A stretch of DNA of 64,000 nucleotides from the NCBI RefSeq assembly GCF_032268605.1, contig NZ_CP130318.1:3911913-3975912 (forward strand), written 5' to 3'. Source of the DNA: Paenibacillus aurantius (GTDB taxonomy: Bacteria > Bacillota > Bacilli > Paenibacillales > NBRC-103111). The notes under the pieces were generated by a model. The model was not told the origin of the DNA. It was given only the letters and a program-made list of their open reading frames with translations, and ran no database searches. Position numbers and translations under genes: made by a program. Positions 16,492-25,828 of this stretch are shown here, one piece after another; positions within the stretch are counted from its first letter, which is position 1, and every line of letters starts with the position of its first letter.

Positions 16492-17946
16492 CTAATGAAT
16501 GCCGTAATTGTTATCCTTCGACCAATTGTTCTCCTTCATCTTCTGCTGAGCGCCGTCGACCATCTGCTTCTTCAGCTCGCTAACGTAGCTGTCCAGGCTT
16601 TTGCTCCCTTCAAGAAACAGCTGGCCGAGCTTCTGGTTCATTTCGGTTACATTCTTATCCACTTCACCGGCGTAAATATTCAGCTTCATCTGCTCCCCGA
16701 CAAACATAAAGCCCTTCAGCTTTTCCGGAAGCGCGGCATCGGCGGTTGCCGGAGTGCGGAACAGCTTCTCCCCGAGAAGTCCCTGGATAGGCGGCGACGA
16801 GACGTAAGCGATAAAATCAAGCGCCGGCTCCAGCTTCTGCTGGGCGATGCTCTTCGGAATCGCCAGATTCCCAGCAGGTACTCCGCCGATCTCCATAAGC
16901 TTGCCAGAGGCGGACGGATGGGTTTCCTTCGTCAGATAAGGAAGCGGGAAGGCCCCCACCTCGAACGTGCGGGCTTTGGATTCGTAGATGACCTTGCTCT
17001 GGCCGGAAGTGCGCATCACCATGGCCGCTTCCCCCCGCAGGAAGAGATCGGTGGACGAATCAAAATCCAGCCCGTTGTAGCCCTTGGCCCAATAACGGCT
17101 CCAGTCCTTGAGGAGGCCGAACACGTCGCGGAACGGCGCTTTCTCGATGTCAAGGATGCCTTGGTCGACTCCCTTGACATACTCGTTGATCTCGATAACC
17201 CCGTTCTTGTTGACGTCAAGGGTGTCATAGAGCCCCACCGTAAGCTCCTCGGTGAGAATGCGCGTCGCCCAGCTGTAGTTGTAATCGCCCGGCTTCGTAT
17301 TGGGAAAAGCGAACGGAGTCACCTTCTGGGCGGCCAGCTTGGCTTGGGCATCCATAAATTGGGCCCAGGTCTTGGGAACCTCCTGAATACCGGCCTTGGC
17401 AAACAGCTCCTTGTTGTACAGAACCCGCACCGAGTTCACGAAGGTCGGGACGCTGGCATAGGTTCCCTGGTCTCCGGCCAGCTGGGCCATCACCGCTTTG
17501 GGAAAAGTCGCCTCCCAGGTCTTCCCCCCCGAATAAGCGGTCTCCTTCCGGTAATAAGGGGTGAGGTCCAGCAGCAGCCCCTTCTTCAAATCCTCCTGAT
17601 CCCATATGTACCGGGTCGTCAGCACGTCCGGCGCGGTTCCGCCGATCAGCTGGGTCGTGACCCAGGTGCGGTGCTGCTCCACCCCCGGGAAGAACATCGT
17701 CTGAAGCTTGATGCGTGTACCGGCATGAGCTTCCTGATAGGAACGGACAATTTCGTTCCAGGCGTCGATTTCCGTCTGGTCCCCCTGGGTCTCCAGCATA
17801 ACGGTGACGTTAAGCTCCGTCCCGTTCCCGCTCGGCCCCCCGGGGCTAGCCTCCGGGGAAGACGCCGTGCACCCTGCTCCCGCCGCCAGCACGAGTGCCG
17901 TACCCAGCAGGATTAGAGGCCTTCGGCCTGTTCGATTCGGTTTCAT
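16492..17946 (-). CDS. Sugar ABC transporter solute-binding lipoprotein with EF-hand-like loop
   Basis: A 484-residue lipoprotein (lipobox ending AGAGC, Cys26) of the family 1 carbohydrate-binding proteins. Around residues 245-260 it contains DVNKNGVIEINE, which fits the 12-residue EF-hand loop pattern with Asp, Asn, Asn and Glu in the ligand positions; this may be a structural calcium site. GGAGG precedes ATG 17946. It is downstream of its two permease genes in the same direction, so the three form a CUT1 transporter lacking a local ATPase (usually supplied by a shared MsmX-type protein). Confidence 0.92.
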   Translation of the reverse strand: MKPNRTGRRPLILLGTALVLAAGAGCTASSPEASPGGPSGNGTELNVTVMLETQGDQTEIDAWNEIVRSYQEAHAGTRIKLQTMFFPGVEQHRTWVTTQLIGGTAPDVLTTRYIWDQEDLKKGLLLDLTPYYRKETAYSGGKTWEATFPKAVMAQLAGDQGTYASVPTFVNSVRVLYNKELFAKAGIQEVPKTWAQFMDAQAKLAAQKVTPFAFPNTKPGDYNYSWATRILTEELTVGLYDTLDVNKNGVIEINEYVKGVDQGILDIEKAPFRDVFGLLKDWSRYWAKGYNGLDFDSSTDLFLRGEAAMVMRTSGQSKVIYESKARTFEVGAFPLPYLTKETHPSASGKLMEIGGVPAGNLAIPKSIAQQKLEPALDFIAYVSSPPIQGLLGEKLFRTPATADAALPEKLKGFMFVGEQMKLNIYAGEVDKNVTEMNQKLGQLFLEGSKSLDSYVSELKKQMVDGAQQKMKENNWSKDNNYGIH

Positions 17947-17996
17947 TCTCCACCTCCCATGGTCATTCCCGCCTTCCGCCTGCGTCTTCCTTCCTG

Positions 17997-18818
17997 CTAC
18001 GCCTTAACCGCCCCCGAAGTCATGCCGTGAACGAACGCCTTCGTGGAGAACAGGAACAGCAGCAGCAGTGGAACGGAGGCCAGCACATACCCGGCCATCT
18101 GGATGCCCAGAATGCTGTCCATCGGCCCCGTCAGGGAAGACAGCCCCAGAATGACGGGCTTGGCCCGGTCTCCGGAGGTGACCACTAGGGGCCAAACGTA
18201 GTTGTTCCAGCCGAGCAGAGCGTTCATAACCGAAACCGCCGCTACGACGGGCAGGGATAAAGGAAGCATAATTTGCGTCAAAATCCTCAGCTCCCCCGCC
18301 CCCTCCACGGCGGCGGCATCCGTAAGGGAGCGCGGAATGCCTTCGAAGAACGTCCGGATCAGGAGAACGGCCAGGGAAGAAGCTCCCGCCATCGGCCCCA
18401 GAAATTGGGCGGACAGCGTATTAAGCAGGCCGAGGCTACGGAACAGCATGAATTGCGGAATAAGCAGCAGAAAGCCCGGAATAAGGACGAGAGACATCAC
18501 AACGGCGAACAGCAGGCCTTTGCCGGCAAATTGAAAGCGGGCGAAGGCATAGCCGGCGGTTAACCCATTGATCAACACACACAGAATCAGGCAGAGGGTG
18601 ATCCAGACGGAGTGCAGCAGGAAGGGCCATAGCTGCTTCAGGGCAATGCCGTAATGCTCCCAATGAAAGGGAGCAACGGGAGTCCAGAAGTGGCGGATGA
18701 GCTGCCCCTTATCTTTCCCTGACGAAATCAGCAGCAGGTAGAAGGGGAACAGCGTGAGAGCCAGCAGCAGTGCCGTGCAGCCGTAATGAATTCCCCTACC
18801 GGCCCGGCTTCCTTTCAT
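17997..18818 (-). CDS. Carbohydrate ABC transporter permease, MalG type
   Basis: A 273-residue membrane protein with six TM helices. The EAA-type cytoplasmic loop that docks with the ATPase is visible (DAAAVEGAGELRILTQIMLP), and the C-terminus (FVHGMTSGAVKA) is the usual MalG-like ending. ATG 18818 follows GGAGGAG. It follows the MalF-type gene by 26 bases. Confidence 0.93.
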   Translation of the reverse strand: MKGSRAGRGIHYGCTALLLALTLFPFYLLLISSGKDKGQLIRHFWTPVAPFHWEHYGIALKQLWPFLLHSVWITLCLILCVLINGLTAGYAFARFQFAGKGLLFAVVMSLVLIPGFLLLIPQFMLFRSLGLLNTLSAQFLGPMAGASSLAVLLIRTFFEGIPRSLTDAAAVEGAGELRILTQIMLPLSLPVVAAVSVMNALLGWNNYVWPLVVTSGDRAKPVILGLSSLTGPMDSILGIQMAGYVLASVPLLLLFLFSTKAFVHGMTSGAVKA

Positions 18819-18844
18819 TACGTTCTCCTCCCCTCTTGGCGGCC

Positions 18845-19777
18845 TTATTCCGAGCCCTCCGTGTTTCGCATGAACCTCTGCGTCAGCAGGGTAAAGATTA
18901 GCAGGCCGGCGAACAGCACGACTCCAATGGCGGAAGCATAGCCGAAATCGTTGTATTCGAAGCCTTTTTTGTACAGGTACAGGGCGGGTGTCATCGTAGC
19001 AAAGCCCGGTCCTCCGTTCGTCAGAACGAGAACGTTCTCAAAGCTCTGCACCTGATGAATGACGGCAAGAAGAAGCACAAGCCCAAGCGATCCCTTGAGA
19101 AGAGGCAGCTCGAGCTGCGTAAGCCTTCTCCATCTTCCTGCCCCTTCCAGGCGTGCCGCCTCGTAGAGCTCGGTGGGGATGGCCGTCAATCCCGCCAGGA
19201 AGAGCAGGAACGAGACGCCCCCAACCCAAGGGAAGCCCACGAAGAGAACCGAAGCCAGCGCTGTCGAGCTTTCTCCCAGCCAAGCATGCTTAAGACTGTC
19301 CCAGCCCAGGCTGCCGAGCAGGGTATTGATCACCCCGTTCGAAGCGTAGATCCACCGCCACAGCAAGTAAACGATGACCGAGGGAACGACCATCGGAAGA
19401 AGAAAAGCGGTTTGGCACAAGGCCCGCAGCCGTCTTCCCCGGAGATGATAGACCAGCAGGGCTCCGGCAAGGGGCATCACCAGCTGGATAAGGGCATAAG
19501 CCCCTGTCAGAACCGCCATGTTCCGCAGGGCGATATGAAACGTAGGGTCTGAGGCCAGGGCTTTGTAATGGGTTAGACCGGTCCAGCGGTTAAGATTAGC
19601 CCCGTTCCACTCATAGAACGATTTCAGAAGGGCAATGGCCAGCGGGTAAAATTTAAAGATGCCCATGGAAGCGAAGATGGGGATCAGGAACCCGTAGGGC
19701 ATCAGCTTGCGGCTTAATCCGGCCGAACCCGGGCGGGTCCCGGACTGCTTCGTCTTGCCAGATACGGTCGGTTTCAT
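18845..19777 (-). CDS. Carbohydrate ABC transporter permease, MalF type
   Basis: A 310-residue membrane protein with six TM helices and the EAA loop (EAARLEGAGRWRRLTQLELP). The first 30 residues are basic and cytoplasmic. AAGGAGGGG lies just before ATG 19777. It follows the AraC gene by 34 bases and starts the transporter set permease-permease-binding protein. Confidence 0.93.
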   Translation of the reverse strand: MKPTVSGKTKQSGTRPGSAGLSRKLMPYGFLIPIFASMGIFKFYPLAIALLKSFYEWNGANLNRWTGLTHYKALASDPTFHIALRNMAVLTGAYALIQLVMPLAGALLVYHLRGRRLRALCQTAFLLPMVVPSVIVYLLWRWIYASNGVINTLLGSLGWDSLKHAWLGESSTALASVLFVGFPWVGGVSFLLFLAGLTAIPTELYEAARLEGAGRWRRLTQLELPLLKGSLGLVLLLAVIHQVQSFENVLVLTNGGPGFATMTPALYLYKKGFEYNDFGYASAIGVVLFAGLLIFTLLTQRFMRNTEGSE

Positions 19778-19811
19778 CCTGCCCCTCCTTCGCTCCCCTG
19801 GTCGTTATCGT

Positions 19812-20705
19812 TTATTCATTCATGCTGCGGTAACGGCCGGGAGAGCAGCCGACCTTGCGCCGGAACAGCTGGGTAAAGAAGGCGGGGTCCTCGTAGCCGA
19901 CTCGATGGGCCACGCTGATGACCTTTTCATCCCCCTCCTCCAAATATTGCTTGGCCCGGTCGATGCGGATGCTGTGAATGCGGTCGGTTACCGTTTCCCC
20001 CGTTTCCTGCTTGAAGATCCGATTGAGCTGCCGGGAGCTGATGCCGAACAGCTCGCACAGCTCGGGGATCGGAAGCTTCTTGTCGAAATGCCTTTCAAGA
20101 AACCCGGTGATCCGGCGGACAAGCAGCGTATGCTCCCCTTCCTTCGTTTTCCTGCTTTCCTTCACCAGCCGCATCGTATAGCAGCGGGACAACAGAACGA
20201 GCAGCTGCAGCATTTGAAGCTTCAGGATGGTCTGGAATCCCGAGCGGCGCGCCTCCCATTCGGCAATCATCCCCTCAAGCAGCGAAAGCACTTGAGCGGA
20301 GCTGTTACCGTTCAGGTTAAGCCGGTGGTGAAACCGCTCTCTTTTGTCAAGAAACGGATGCACGTAGAAGTAATCCATCGATTGGGAGATGCCGAGCTCC
20401 TTCAGCAGGGACTCGTGAATCAGCTCCGGGGTAAAGAGACAATTGATGATCTCCAGCCTCTCCCCGGGTTCGGTACGATAGGCATGCACTTCCCCCGGAT
20501 TGATAATGAAAACGTCCCCCGCGTGGATCGGGTAGCTCTCCTCCTCGAACAGATGCTCACCGCTCCCGCTGACGAGATACACCAGCTCGATAAAATCATG
20601 GCTGTGCTCGGCCGGAAGGTTGTGCTCGTCGTGGAAGCAGCGGTTGATATAGAAGGGCAGCGGAAGCTCGTTCATGAATTGGGACCGTTTTAACTGCCTG
20701 ACCAT
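19812..20705 (-). CDS. AraC-family regulator with cupin domain
   Basis: A 297-residue regulator. The N-terminal cupin holds HSHDFIELVYLVSGSG and INPGEVHAY, probably the sugar-sensing site; two HTH motifs fill the last 100 residues (ELCELFGISSRQLNRIFKQE, HRVGYEDPAFFTQLFRRK). ATG 20705 is chosen because TAGGAGG lies eight bases upstream; the GTG at 20714 sits on the SD. It lies in line with the transporter genes, so it probably autoregulates the run. Confidence 0.9.
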   Translation of the reverse strand: MVRQLKRSQFMNELPLPFYINRCFHDEHNLPAEHSHDFIELVYLVSGSGEHLFEEESYPIHAGDVFIINPGEVHAYRTEPGERLEIINCLFTPELIHESLLKELGISQSMDYFYVHPFLDKRERFHHRLNLNGNSSAQVLSLLEGMIAEWEARRSGFQTILKLQMLQLLVLLSRCYTMRLVKESRKTKEGEHTLLVRRITGFLERHFDKKLPIPELCELFGISSRQLNRIFKQETGETVTDRIHSIRIDRAKQYLEEGDEKVISVAHRVGYEDPAFFTQLFRRKVGCSPGRYRSMNE

Positions 20706-20717
20706 CCTCAACACCTC

Positions 20718-21083
20718 CTACTCCGGCGAATAGGCCATAGTGGTAAAAAGCGCCAATGCCTCCTGGCTCGTGTCCAGGCGGCTGTGCTGCACGACAACGG
20801 GCACGCTGCTCTCCACCTGAATGGCGTAGGGCACGCCCACCGGAACGGGGTTCCCCTCATCATCCGTCAGCCGGTCGAGCCGGATGTGATGCGTCCGCCT
20901 GGCCCCGCAGAACGAGCGGAAGCGGTCCATGGGCTCCCGGTCCTCAAAGTAAAACGTCAAGCGGATCGCGGCGTCCTCCTCACCCAGATTGAGAACGCAA
21001 ACCGCTTCGTGGCTGATCTGCTCCCCGGTGCTGCGGGCGGGCAGGTAGCCGTCGGGAATAAGCCAGATGGTCTTGCCGATCAT
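20718..21083 (-). CDS. Sensory rhodopsin transducer (ASRT) family small protein
   Basis: A 121-residue protein matching the Anabaena sensory rhodopsin transducer family from end to end: IWLIPDGYLP, SHEAVCVLN, FYFEDREPM, the RRTHHIR segment, VPYAIQVESSVPVVVQHSRLD and a closing ALFTTMAY. Although named for a rhodopsin partner, most members have none and the fold has been proposed as a small-molecule (probably sugar) binding domain. No rhodopsin gene is present. It lies between DeoR and AraC regulator genes in a sugar-uptake run, so a cytoplasmic sensor or co-regulator is plausible. ATG 21083 follows GGGAGGG. Confidence 0.9.
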   Translation of the reverse strand: MIGKTIWLIPDGYLPARSTGEQISHEAVCVLNLGEEDAAIRLTFYFEDREPMDRFRSFCGARRTHHIRLDRLTDDEGNPVPVGVPYAIQVESSVPVVVQHSRLDTSQEALALFTTMAYSPE

Positions 21084-21204
21084 TCGCTTCCCTCCCTTTC
21101 CTTTGCTTTCCTTGTCTCCATCATACAGCTCCAAGCCCGCCAGATCATAGCCTTTTCGGCCATTTAACAAGTCATTTGCGCCATCTTTCGAGCGGAGAAG
21201 CAGG

Positions 21205-21966
21205 TTATCCGGCCAGGATGACCTCGATCGCTCTCCGCTGAAGGCTCTGAACATGGCCGGCAGGCGCCTGAGAGTCTGTAATGACCGAGTGAATTCCGTC
21301 CCAGCCGCTGATCATGGTAAAGGCCTGCACATCGAATTTGCTTCCGTCCGCAAGGACGAATACTTGATCCGCCATTGCCACCATTTTGCGTTTGACGCGG
21401 GCCTGAAGCTCATTGGATTCGCTTATTCCGCGCTCCAGATGGACGCCTTTGCAGGAGAGAAAGGCTTTGTTGACGTGATATTCCTCGAGAAACTGCTCGG
21501 CCAGCGGGCCGACATAGGATAGTGATTTGGGGACGAGGGTCCCCCCCGTTCCAATCACGGTTATGTTCTTTCTTTCGCTGAGCAGGAGGCTGATCCGGAG
21601 GGAATTGGTAAGCACGGTGAGCGGGATGTCCGGCAGCTGCACGGCCAGCTGGATGGCTGTAGTGCTCGCATCGAGGACGATCCGGTCGTTCGGCTCCAGC
21701 AGCCGGGCCGCAGCCGCGGCAATGCTCTGCTTCTCCCCGGCATGCACGGCCTCGCGCAGCTCGTGGGAGGTTTCCGTCGACTGGGCCTGAGCCCGGACCG
21801 CTCCTCCATAGCTGCGGAGAAGATGGCCCTCGCTTTCGAGACGGTCCAGATCCCGCCGGATGGTTTCGTCCGTCACCCGGCACAGCTGGCTGAGATCGGC
21901 CACCCTTACGCTTCCCCATTCGTTAACCAGCCTCAGAATATGCTGATACCTCTCCGCGGCAAGCAT
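21205..21966 (-). CDS. DeoR-family transcriptional regulator
   Basis: A 253-residue repressor. The N-terminal winged HTH (VRVADLSQLCRVTDETIRRD, residues about 18-40) and the C-terminal sugar-phosphate-sensing domain (DASTTAIQLA, LSYVGPLAEQ, DGSKFDVQAF) are typical. The family usually binds a phosphorylated sugar intermediate as inducer. GGAGG precedes ATG 21966. It is 122 bases upstream of the ASRT gene and 89 bases downstream of an isomerase gene. Confidence 0.92.
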   Translation of the reverse strand: MLAAERYQHILRLVNEWGSVRVADLSQLCRVTDETIRRDLDRLESEGHLLRSYGGAVRAQAQSTETSHELREAVHAGEKQSIAAAAARLLEPNDRIVLDASTTAIQLAVQLPDIPLTVLTNSLRISLLLSERKNITVIGTGGTLVPKSLSYVGPLAEQFLEEYHVNKAFLSCKGVHLERGISESNELQARVKRKMVAMADQVFVLADGSKFDVQAFTMISGWDGIHSVITDSQAPAGHVQSLQRRAIEVILAG

Positions 21967-22055
21967 CTAGGTCCCCTCCTCCCCTATCGTATGGCCGACC
22001 GGATCATGCCCGGACGAGTAGCGGCTTCCGCTCCTTCCTGTACGATTATCCATCG

Positions 22056-22877
22056 TCACCTCATCCGGTCGAAGTTGAGCACCCGGTCTTTCACCTGAAC
22101 GAAGTTATCTGGGTTGACATACTCCAAAATAAACGGGAGCCCTTCCGTATGCCGGTGATACAGCTCCAGAAAGGCCGGCCAGCGGATATCTCCGTCTCCG
22201 ACGATCCGACCGTAAGCATCGTTTACCTTGCGGTCCTTTCCGTGAAAGTAAGCGATGTGGGGGGCCAGATAGGAGAACATGTCCTCCTCCGAGCTGTTCG
22301 CAATGAGGTTAGCCGGATCGAGCAGCACTTGAACGTGCTCCGAGCCGACCTGTTCCAGGAAATCCCTTGTCCGCTTGGCGCTCGGTACAACGTCGAGGAC
22401 ACATGGCTCAAGGGCGACCTTAACGCCATAATGACCCGCCCGTTCGGCGAGCCATCGGAAGGTGTCCACGAAGGCGGCAAAGACCGATTCATACGTTTCG
22501 GCTTGAATGCCTCTCTTCCCCGGGACGAAGCCGCATTCGGTGGCTACCACCGGAACTCCGCAGGACGCCGCCAGCTCCATATGGCGCTCGAAGTATGCGA
22601 GGTTGGCTTGCAGCTCTTCCTTATCCGGCTCCAGCAGATTGGTGAAGACGCCGAGGGAGGCCACTTCCACGCCGTGCCGGCGGTACGTTTCCACGATGTC
22701 CCGGCAGCGTTCGTTCGTCATGGCCGACAGATCCGAGCGTCCGTTATATTTCCAATAATTCGAATCCGTTTGGGAGAAGCACAGCTCCGTCCAGACGAAC
22801 CCATTCGACGCCATCTTCTGCGCCGCTTCCTCGTTGGTGAGCTTAGGAAAGCTTCGGGATACGACTCCTATTTCCAT
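22056..22877 (-). CDS. Sugar phosphate isomerase/epimerase-type TIM-barrel protein
   Basis: A 273-residue AP-endonuclease-2 fold protein starting at ATG 22877. Metal-site segments: VALEPCVLDVV, VLLDPANLI, YFHGKDRK, ILEYVN. It is only distantly like the isomerase at 14617-15417. It directly follows two small membrane-protein genes and OppF-like ATPase, pointing to processing of the imported compound. The longer frame up to 23156 overlaps upstream genes and is not used. Confidence 0.87.
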   Translation of the reverse strand: MEIGVVSRSFPKLTNEEAAQKMASNGFVWTELCFSQTDSNYWKYNGRSDLSAMTNERCRDIVETYRRHGVEVASLGVFTNLLEPDKEELQANLAYFERHMELAASCGVPVVATECGFVPGKRGIQAETYESVFAAFVDTFRWLAERAGHYGVKVALEPCVLDVVPSAKRTRDFLEQVGSEHVQVLLDPANLIANSSEEDMFSYLAPHIAYFHGKDRKVNDAYGRIVGDGDIRWPAFLELYHRHTEGLPFILEYVNPDNFVQVKDRVLNFDRMR

Positions 22878-22882
22878 ATGGG

Positions 22883-23359
22883 TCACGATCCTTTCTTGGG
22901 GAGATGAAGAGCACGCGGCTCGCCGCGCCGCCAGGGAACGGCGAAGCCGGTCAGCAGAAGCGCCGCCAGGCCGGTCAGCGCGAGCCAAACCTCCCTGCCT
23001 CCGGCGGGTGCCGTTCCCAAAGCCATGGGGAGTCCCCGGCAAAGAAGCAGCAGCCACAGCTGGACGGCAAGGAGCCGGGCGGCGGCAGTCCAGCCCCGCC
23101 TGCGCATAATCCGGGTCCGTAAAAAGTGCTGACTGTAGAAAACATAGGCGAGCCACAAGATGCCGAACAGCAGAAAGGTCATGTTGTCGATACCTTTCCA
23201 GGAGAAGGGGTCCACCCGGTTATAAGCCAGCAGGCTCAGCACCAGGCTGCGGAGCTCGAGCCAATTCCAGAGGCCGAGGACGGAAGCGAGAGCGGCTCCC
23301 GCCAGGGAGAGAAGGGCCGCCGAATTCCGCCGGCGATGTTCCAGCAGGGGATCCATCAT
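22883..23359 (-). CDS. Small membrane protein of unknown function
   Basis: 158 residues with about four hydrophobic segments (near 15-40, 62-78, 92-110, 125-142) and Arg-rich connecting loops; no family recognised. Its ATG overlaps the stop of the upstream 126-residue gene by four bases, and its stop is five bases before the isomerase start. This tight spacing ties it to the Opp-like transporter. Confidence 0.72.
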   Translation of the reverse strand: MMDPLLEHRRRNSAALLSLAGAALASVLGLWNWLELRSLVLSLLAYNRVDPFSWKGIDNMTFLLFGILWLAYVFYSQHFLRTRIMRRRGWTAAARLLAVQLWLLLLCRGLPMALGTAPAGGREVWLALTGLAALLLTGFAVPWRRGEPRALHLPKKGS

Positions 23360-23736
23360 CCCGCCTCCCTTTCTTCCCGGGCTACCCTTTGCAGAACCTG
23401 CAAAGTGTGCCGGCGGGCCTCTTCGCTCTCTACAAGCGAAGTCCGTTTGACGAAATCGGCCAGGCGGGCAAGCTTGCGGGCGTAAGCTTGACGCGCCTTT
23501 TTCTGCAGCCTCTGCAGCTCATCGGTCCGGTTCTGCTCCTGGAGAGGAATCATTCTTCGGAGATAAGGAAGGGTCCACTCCTGCGGGACGGCTCCCGTGG
23601 CGGCGATCGTTTCCAGATCGGCCAGCTTGCTCCCGATCAACCGGCTCAGCCAGAAGCGCATATACCACAGAGAGGCCATCATGATAAGAGCCAGGAATAG
23701 GGCGAACAGAAGCAGGGTCAGCAGGATGGTGCTCAT
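23356..23736 (-). CDS. Small membrane-anchored coiled-coil protein of unknown function
   Basis: 126 residues: one N-terminal TM helix (residues 3-25) and then a charged, mostly helical domain rich in Arg, Lys and Glu (LQRLQKKARQAYARKLARLA). No family recognised. The start ATG 23736 overlaps the stop of the OppF-like gene (ATGA) and has no clear SD, so it depends on coupled translation. The longer frame to 23856 overlaps the ATPase gene. Confidence 0.72.
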   Translation of the reverse strand: MSTILLTLLLFALFLALIMMASLWYMRFWLSRLIGSKLADLETIAATGAVPQEWTLPYLRRMIPLQEQNRTDELQRLQKKARQAYARKLARLADFVKRTSLVESEEARRHTLQVLQRVAREEREAG

Positions 23737-24767
23737 AGCCCGGCCGCCCCCCTCAGCTCCAGCTCTCCGGCAAAATGACAAGCCGCGTAGTGCCCGTCCC
23801 CGACCGCTTTCATCTCGGGAGCCTCCTGGCGGCATAGCTCTTTGGCATACGGGCAACGGGGGTGAAAGTAACAGCCGGTGGGAGGGTTGGCCGGGTTCGC
23901 CACCTCGCCCGAGAGGATAATCCGGTCCGATTTATGGCGCGGATCCGGGATGGGCTTCGCCGACAGAAGGGCTTCGGTGTACGGATGACGCGGGGAGGCG
24001 AACAGGGACTCGGTCTCCGCCGTCTCCACCATCTTGCCCACATACATGACCCCCACCCGGTCGGAAATATGCTGAATCACGCCGAGGTCGTGGGAAATGA
24101 ACAAGTAGCTGAGGTTAAGATCGGCCTGCAGATCCTCCAGCAGATTGAGAATCTGCGCCTGAACCGACACGTCGAGGGCCGAAACCGCCTCGTCGCAGAC
24201 GATGAAGGAAGGGTCCGTCGCCAGGGCGCGGGCGATCCCGATCCGCTGTCTCTGGCCTCCGCTGAAGGCGTGGGGATATCGCTCCAGGTGGCGGCTGTTC
24301 AGACCCACCATTTCCATCAGAGAAGAGACCCGCTGCTTCAGCTCCGAGCCGCCCATCAGGCCGTTGCACACAAGGGGCTCGGCAATGATGTTGAACACGG
24401 TCATTCGTGGATTCAACGAGGAGTATGGATCCTGAAAAATCAGCTGCATGTCGCGTCGGATCGCCCTCAGCTCGCGCCGGTCCAGCTCCAGAACATTGCG
24501 CATCATCCCCTTCCTGTCGCGGAACAGCACCTCGCCGGAGGATGGCTCCACGGCACGCAAAATGCAGCGCCCGAGCGTCGTCTTGCCGCAGCCCGATTCG
24601 CCGACGAGTCCGAAGGTTTCGCCGGGACGAATGGCAAACTGCACATCGTCTACTGCCTTCACATAGCCGGCGGTTCTCTGCAGAAAGCCCTTGCGGATCG
24701 GAAAATACTTCTTCACCGCCTTAACCTCCAGCACCGCCTGCTTGGCGTAACCCGCATCCGTTTTCAT
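23733..24767 (-). CDS. Oligopeptide/oligosaccharide ABC transporter ATP-binding protein, OppF-like
   Basis: A 344-residue ATPase: Walker [10 protein letters not shown], signature [15 protein letters not shown], Walker [14 protein letters not shown], switch His in ISHDL, and the C-terminal Cys-rich extension typical of Opp/Dpp ATPases ([14 protein letters not shown]), which in relatives can hold an Fe-S cluster. ATG 24767 overlaps the upstream stop by four bases and has AAAGGAGG before it. Confidence 0.94.
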   Translation of the reverse strand: MKTDAGYAKQAVLEVKAVKKYFPIRKGFLQRTAGYVKAVDDVQFAIRPGETFGLVGESGCGKTTLGRCILRAVEPSSGEVLFRDRKGMMRNVLELDRRELRAIRRDMQLIFQDPYSSLNPRMTVFNIIAEPLVCNGLMGGSELKQRVSSLMEMVGLNSRHLERYPHAFSGGQRQRIGIARALATDPSFIVCDEAVSALDVSVQAQILNLLEDLQADLNLSYLFISHDLGVIQHISDRVGVMYVGKMVETAETESLFASPRHPYTEALLSAKPIPDPRHKSDRIILSGEVANPANPPTGCYFHPRCPYAKELCRQEAPEMKAVGDGHYAACHFAGELELRGAAGL

Positions 24768-25813
24768 CGTACGGCCTCCTTTCTTGCGTCCTGTCCGCCG
24801 ACAAGTACACAGCGGACGAAATGGCCTTCCTCGATCTCCGTAAGCGGAATGTCCTCCCGGTTGCACATCCCGTCGACCGCGTGCTTGCAGCGGGTGTAGA
24901 AGCCGCACCCCTTCGGCAGGTTCATCGGGAACGGTACCGTGCCTTCGATCGATTCGAGCCGGCGGTTCCCCCGGCCGATGGTCGGAATGGAATTCAGCAG
25001 GGCTTTCGTATACGGATGTTTGGGCGCGTGGAACAGGGTGTCGACGTCCGTATATTCGACGACCTTGCCCAGGTACATGACCGCCACATCGTCCGACATC
25101 TCGGCAATGACGCCCAGATCGTGCGTAATGAAGATGACCGAGGTGTCCCGGCTCTCCTTCAGGTCATTGATCAGCTGAAGCACCTGCGCCTGTACCGTCA
25201 CGTCGAGGGCAGTCGTCGGCTCATCGGCAATGAGAACGGAGGGATGGCAGGACAGCGCCATGGCGATCATCGCCCGCTGCCTCATCCCGCCGGAGAGCTG
25301 GTGGGGATACTCCCCCATCCTCTGCTCGGGGTTAGACATGCCGACCTTGCGGAGGATCTCGACTCCGATCCGGTAAGCCTCCTCTTTGTCATCCGTTTCA
25401 TGAAGGAGGATCGCCTCCATAATCTGATTTCCGATCGTATGGATCGGGGAGAAGGCCTTCATCGGCTCCTGAAAAATCATCGCGATCTCCCCGCCCCGGA
25501 TGTCCCGGATTTCTTTGCCCCGGGGGTCCAGCCGGATCAGGTCCACCTCCTCGAGACCGCCCTCCGGCCGCATGCGCTTCAGCTTAATCTCCCCTTCCAC
25601 CCGGCCGGGGGAAGGCACGATCCGGAGAAGCGCTTGGGAGGTAACGCTTTTGCCGCAGCCGCTTTCCCCGACGATGCCGAGCGTTTTGCCGCGCTTGATG
25701 CGCAGGTCAATGCCATCCACCGCCTTCAGGACTCCTTCGTCCAGATGAAAATGAACCTTGACGTCCTTCATTTCCAGAATGACGGCATCGGCTTCTGCCG
25801 TGTTTCCTTTCAT
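24764..25813 (-). CDS. Oligopeptide/oligosaccharide ABC transporter ATP-binding protein, OppD-like
   Basis: A 349-residue ATPase: Walker A GESGCGKSVT, signature LSGGMRQRAMIAMAL, Walker B LIADEPTTALDV, switch His in ITHDLGV, C-terminal Cys motif CGFYTRCKHAVDGMC. Pairs with the OppF-like gene. GAGGTGA precedes the ATG. Confidence 0.94.
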   Translation of the reverse strand: MKGNTAEADAVILEMKDVKVHFHLDEGVLKAVDGIDLRIKRGKTLGIVGESGCGKSVTSQALLRIVPSPGRVEGEIKLKRMRPEGGLEEVDLIRLDPRGKEIRDIRGGEIAMIFQEPMKAFSPIHTIGNQIMEAILLHETDDKEEAYRIGVEILRKVGMSNPEQRMGEYPHQLSGGMRQRAMIAMALSCHPSVLIADEPTTALDVTVQAQVLQLINDLKESRDTSVIFITHDLGVIAEMSDDVAVMYLGKVVEYTDVDTLFHAPKHPYTKALLNSIPTIGRGNRRLESIEGTVPFPMNLPKGCGFYTRCKHAVDGMCNREDIPLTEIEEGHFVRCVLVGGQDARKEAVR

Positions 25814-25828
25814 AACGGGTTCACCTCG

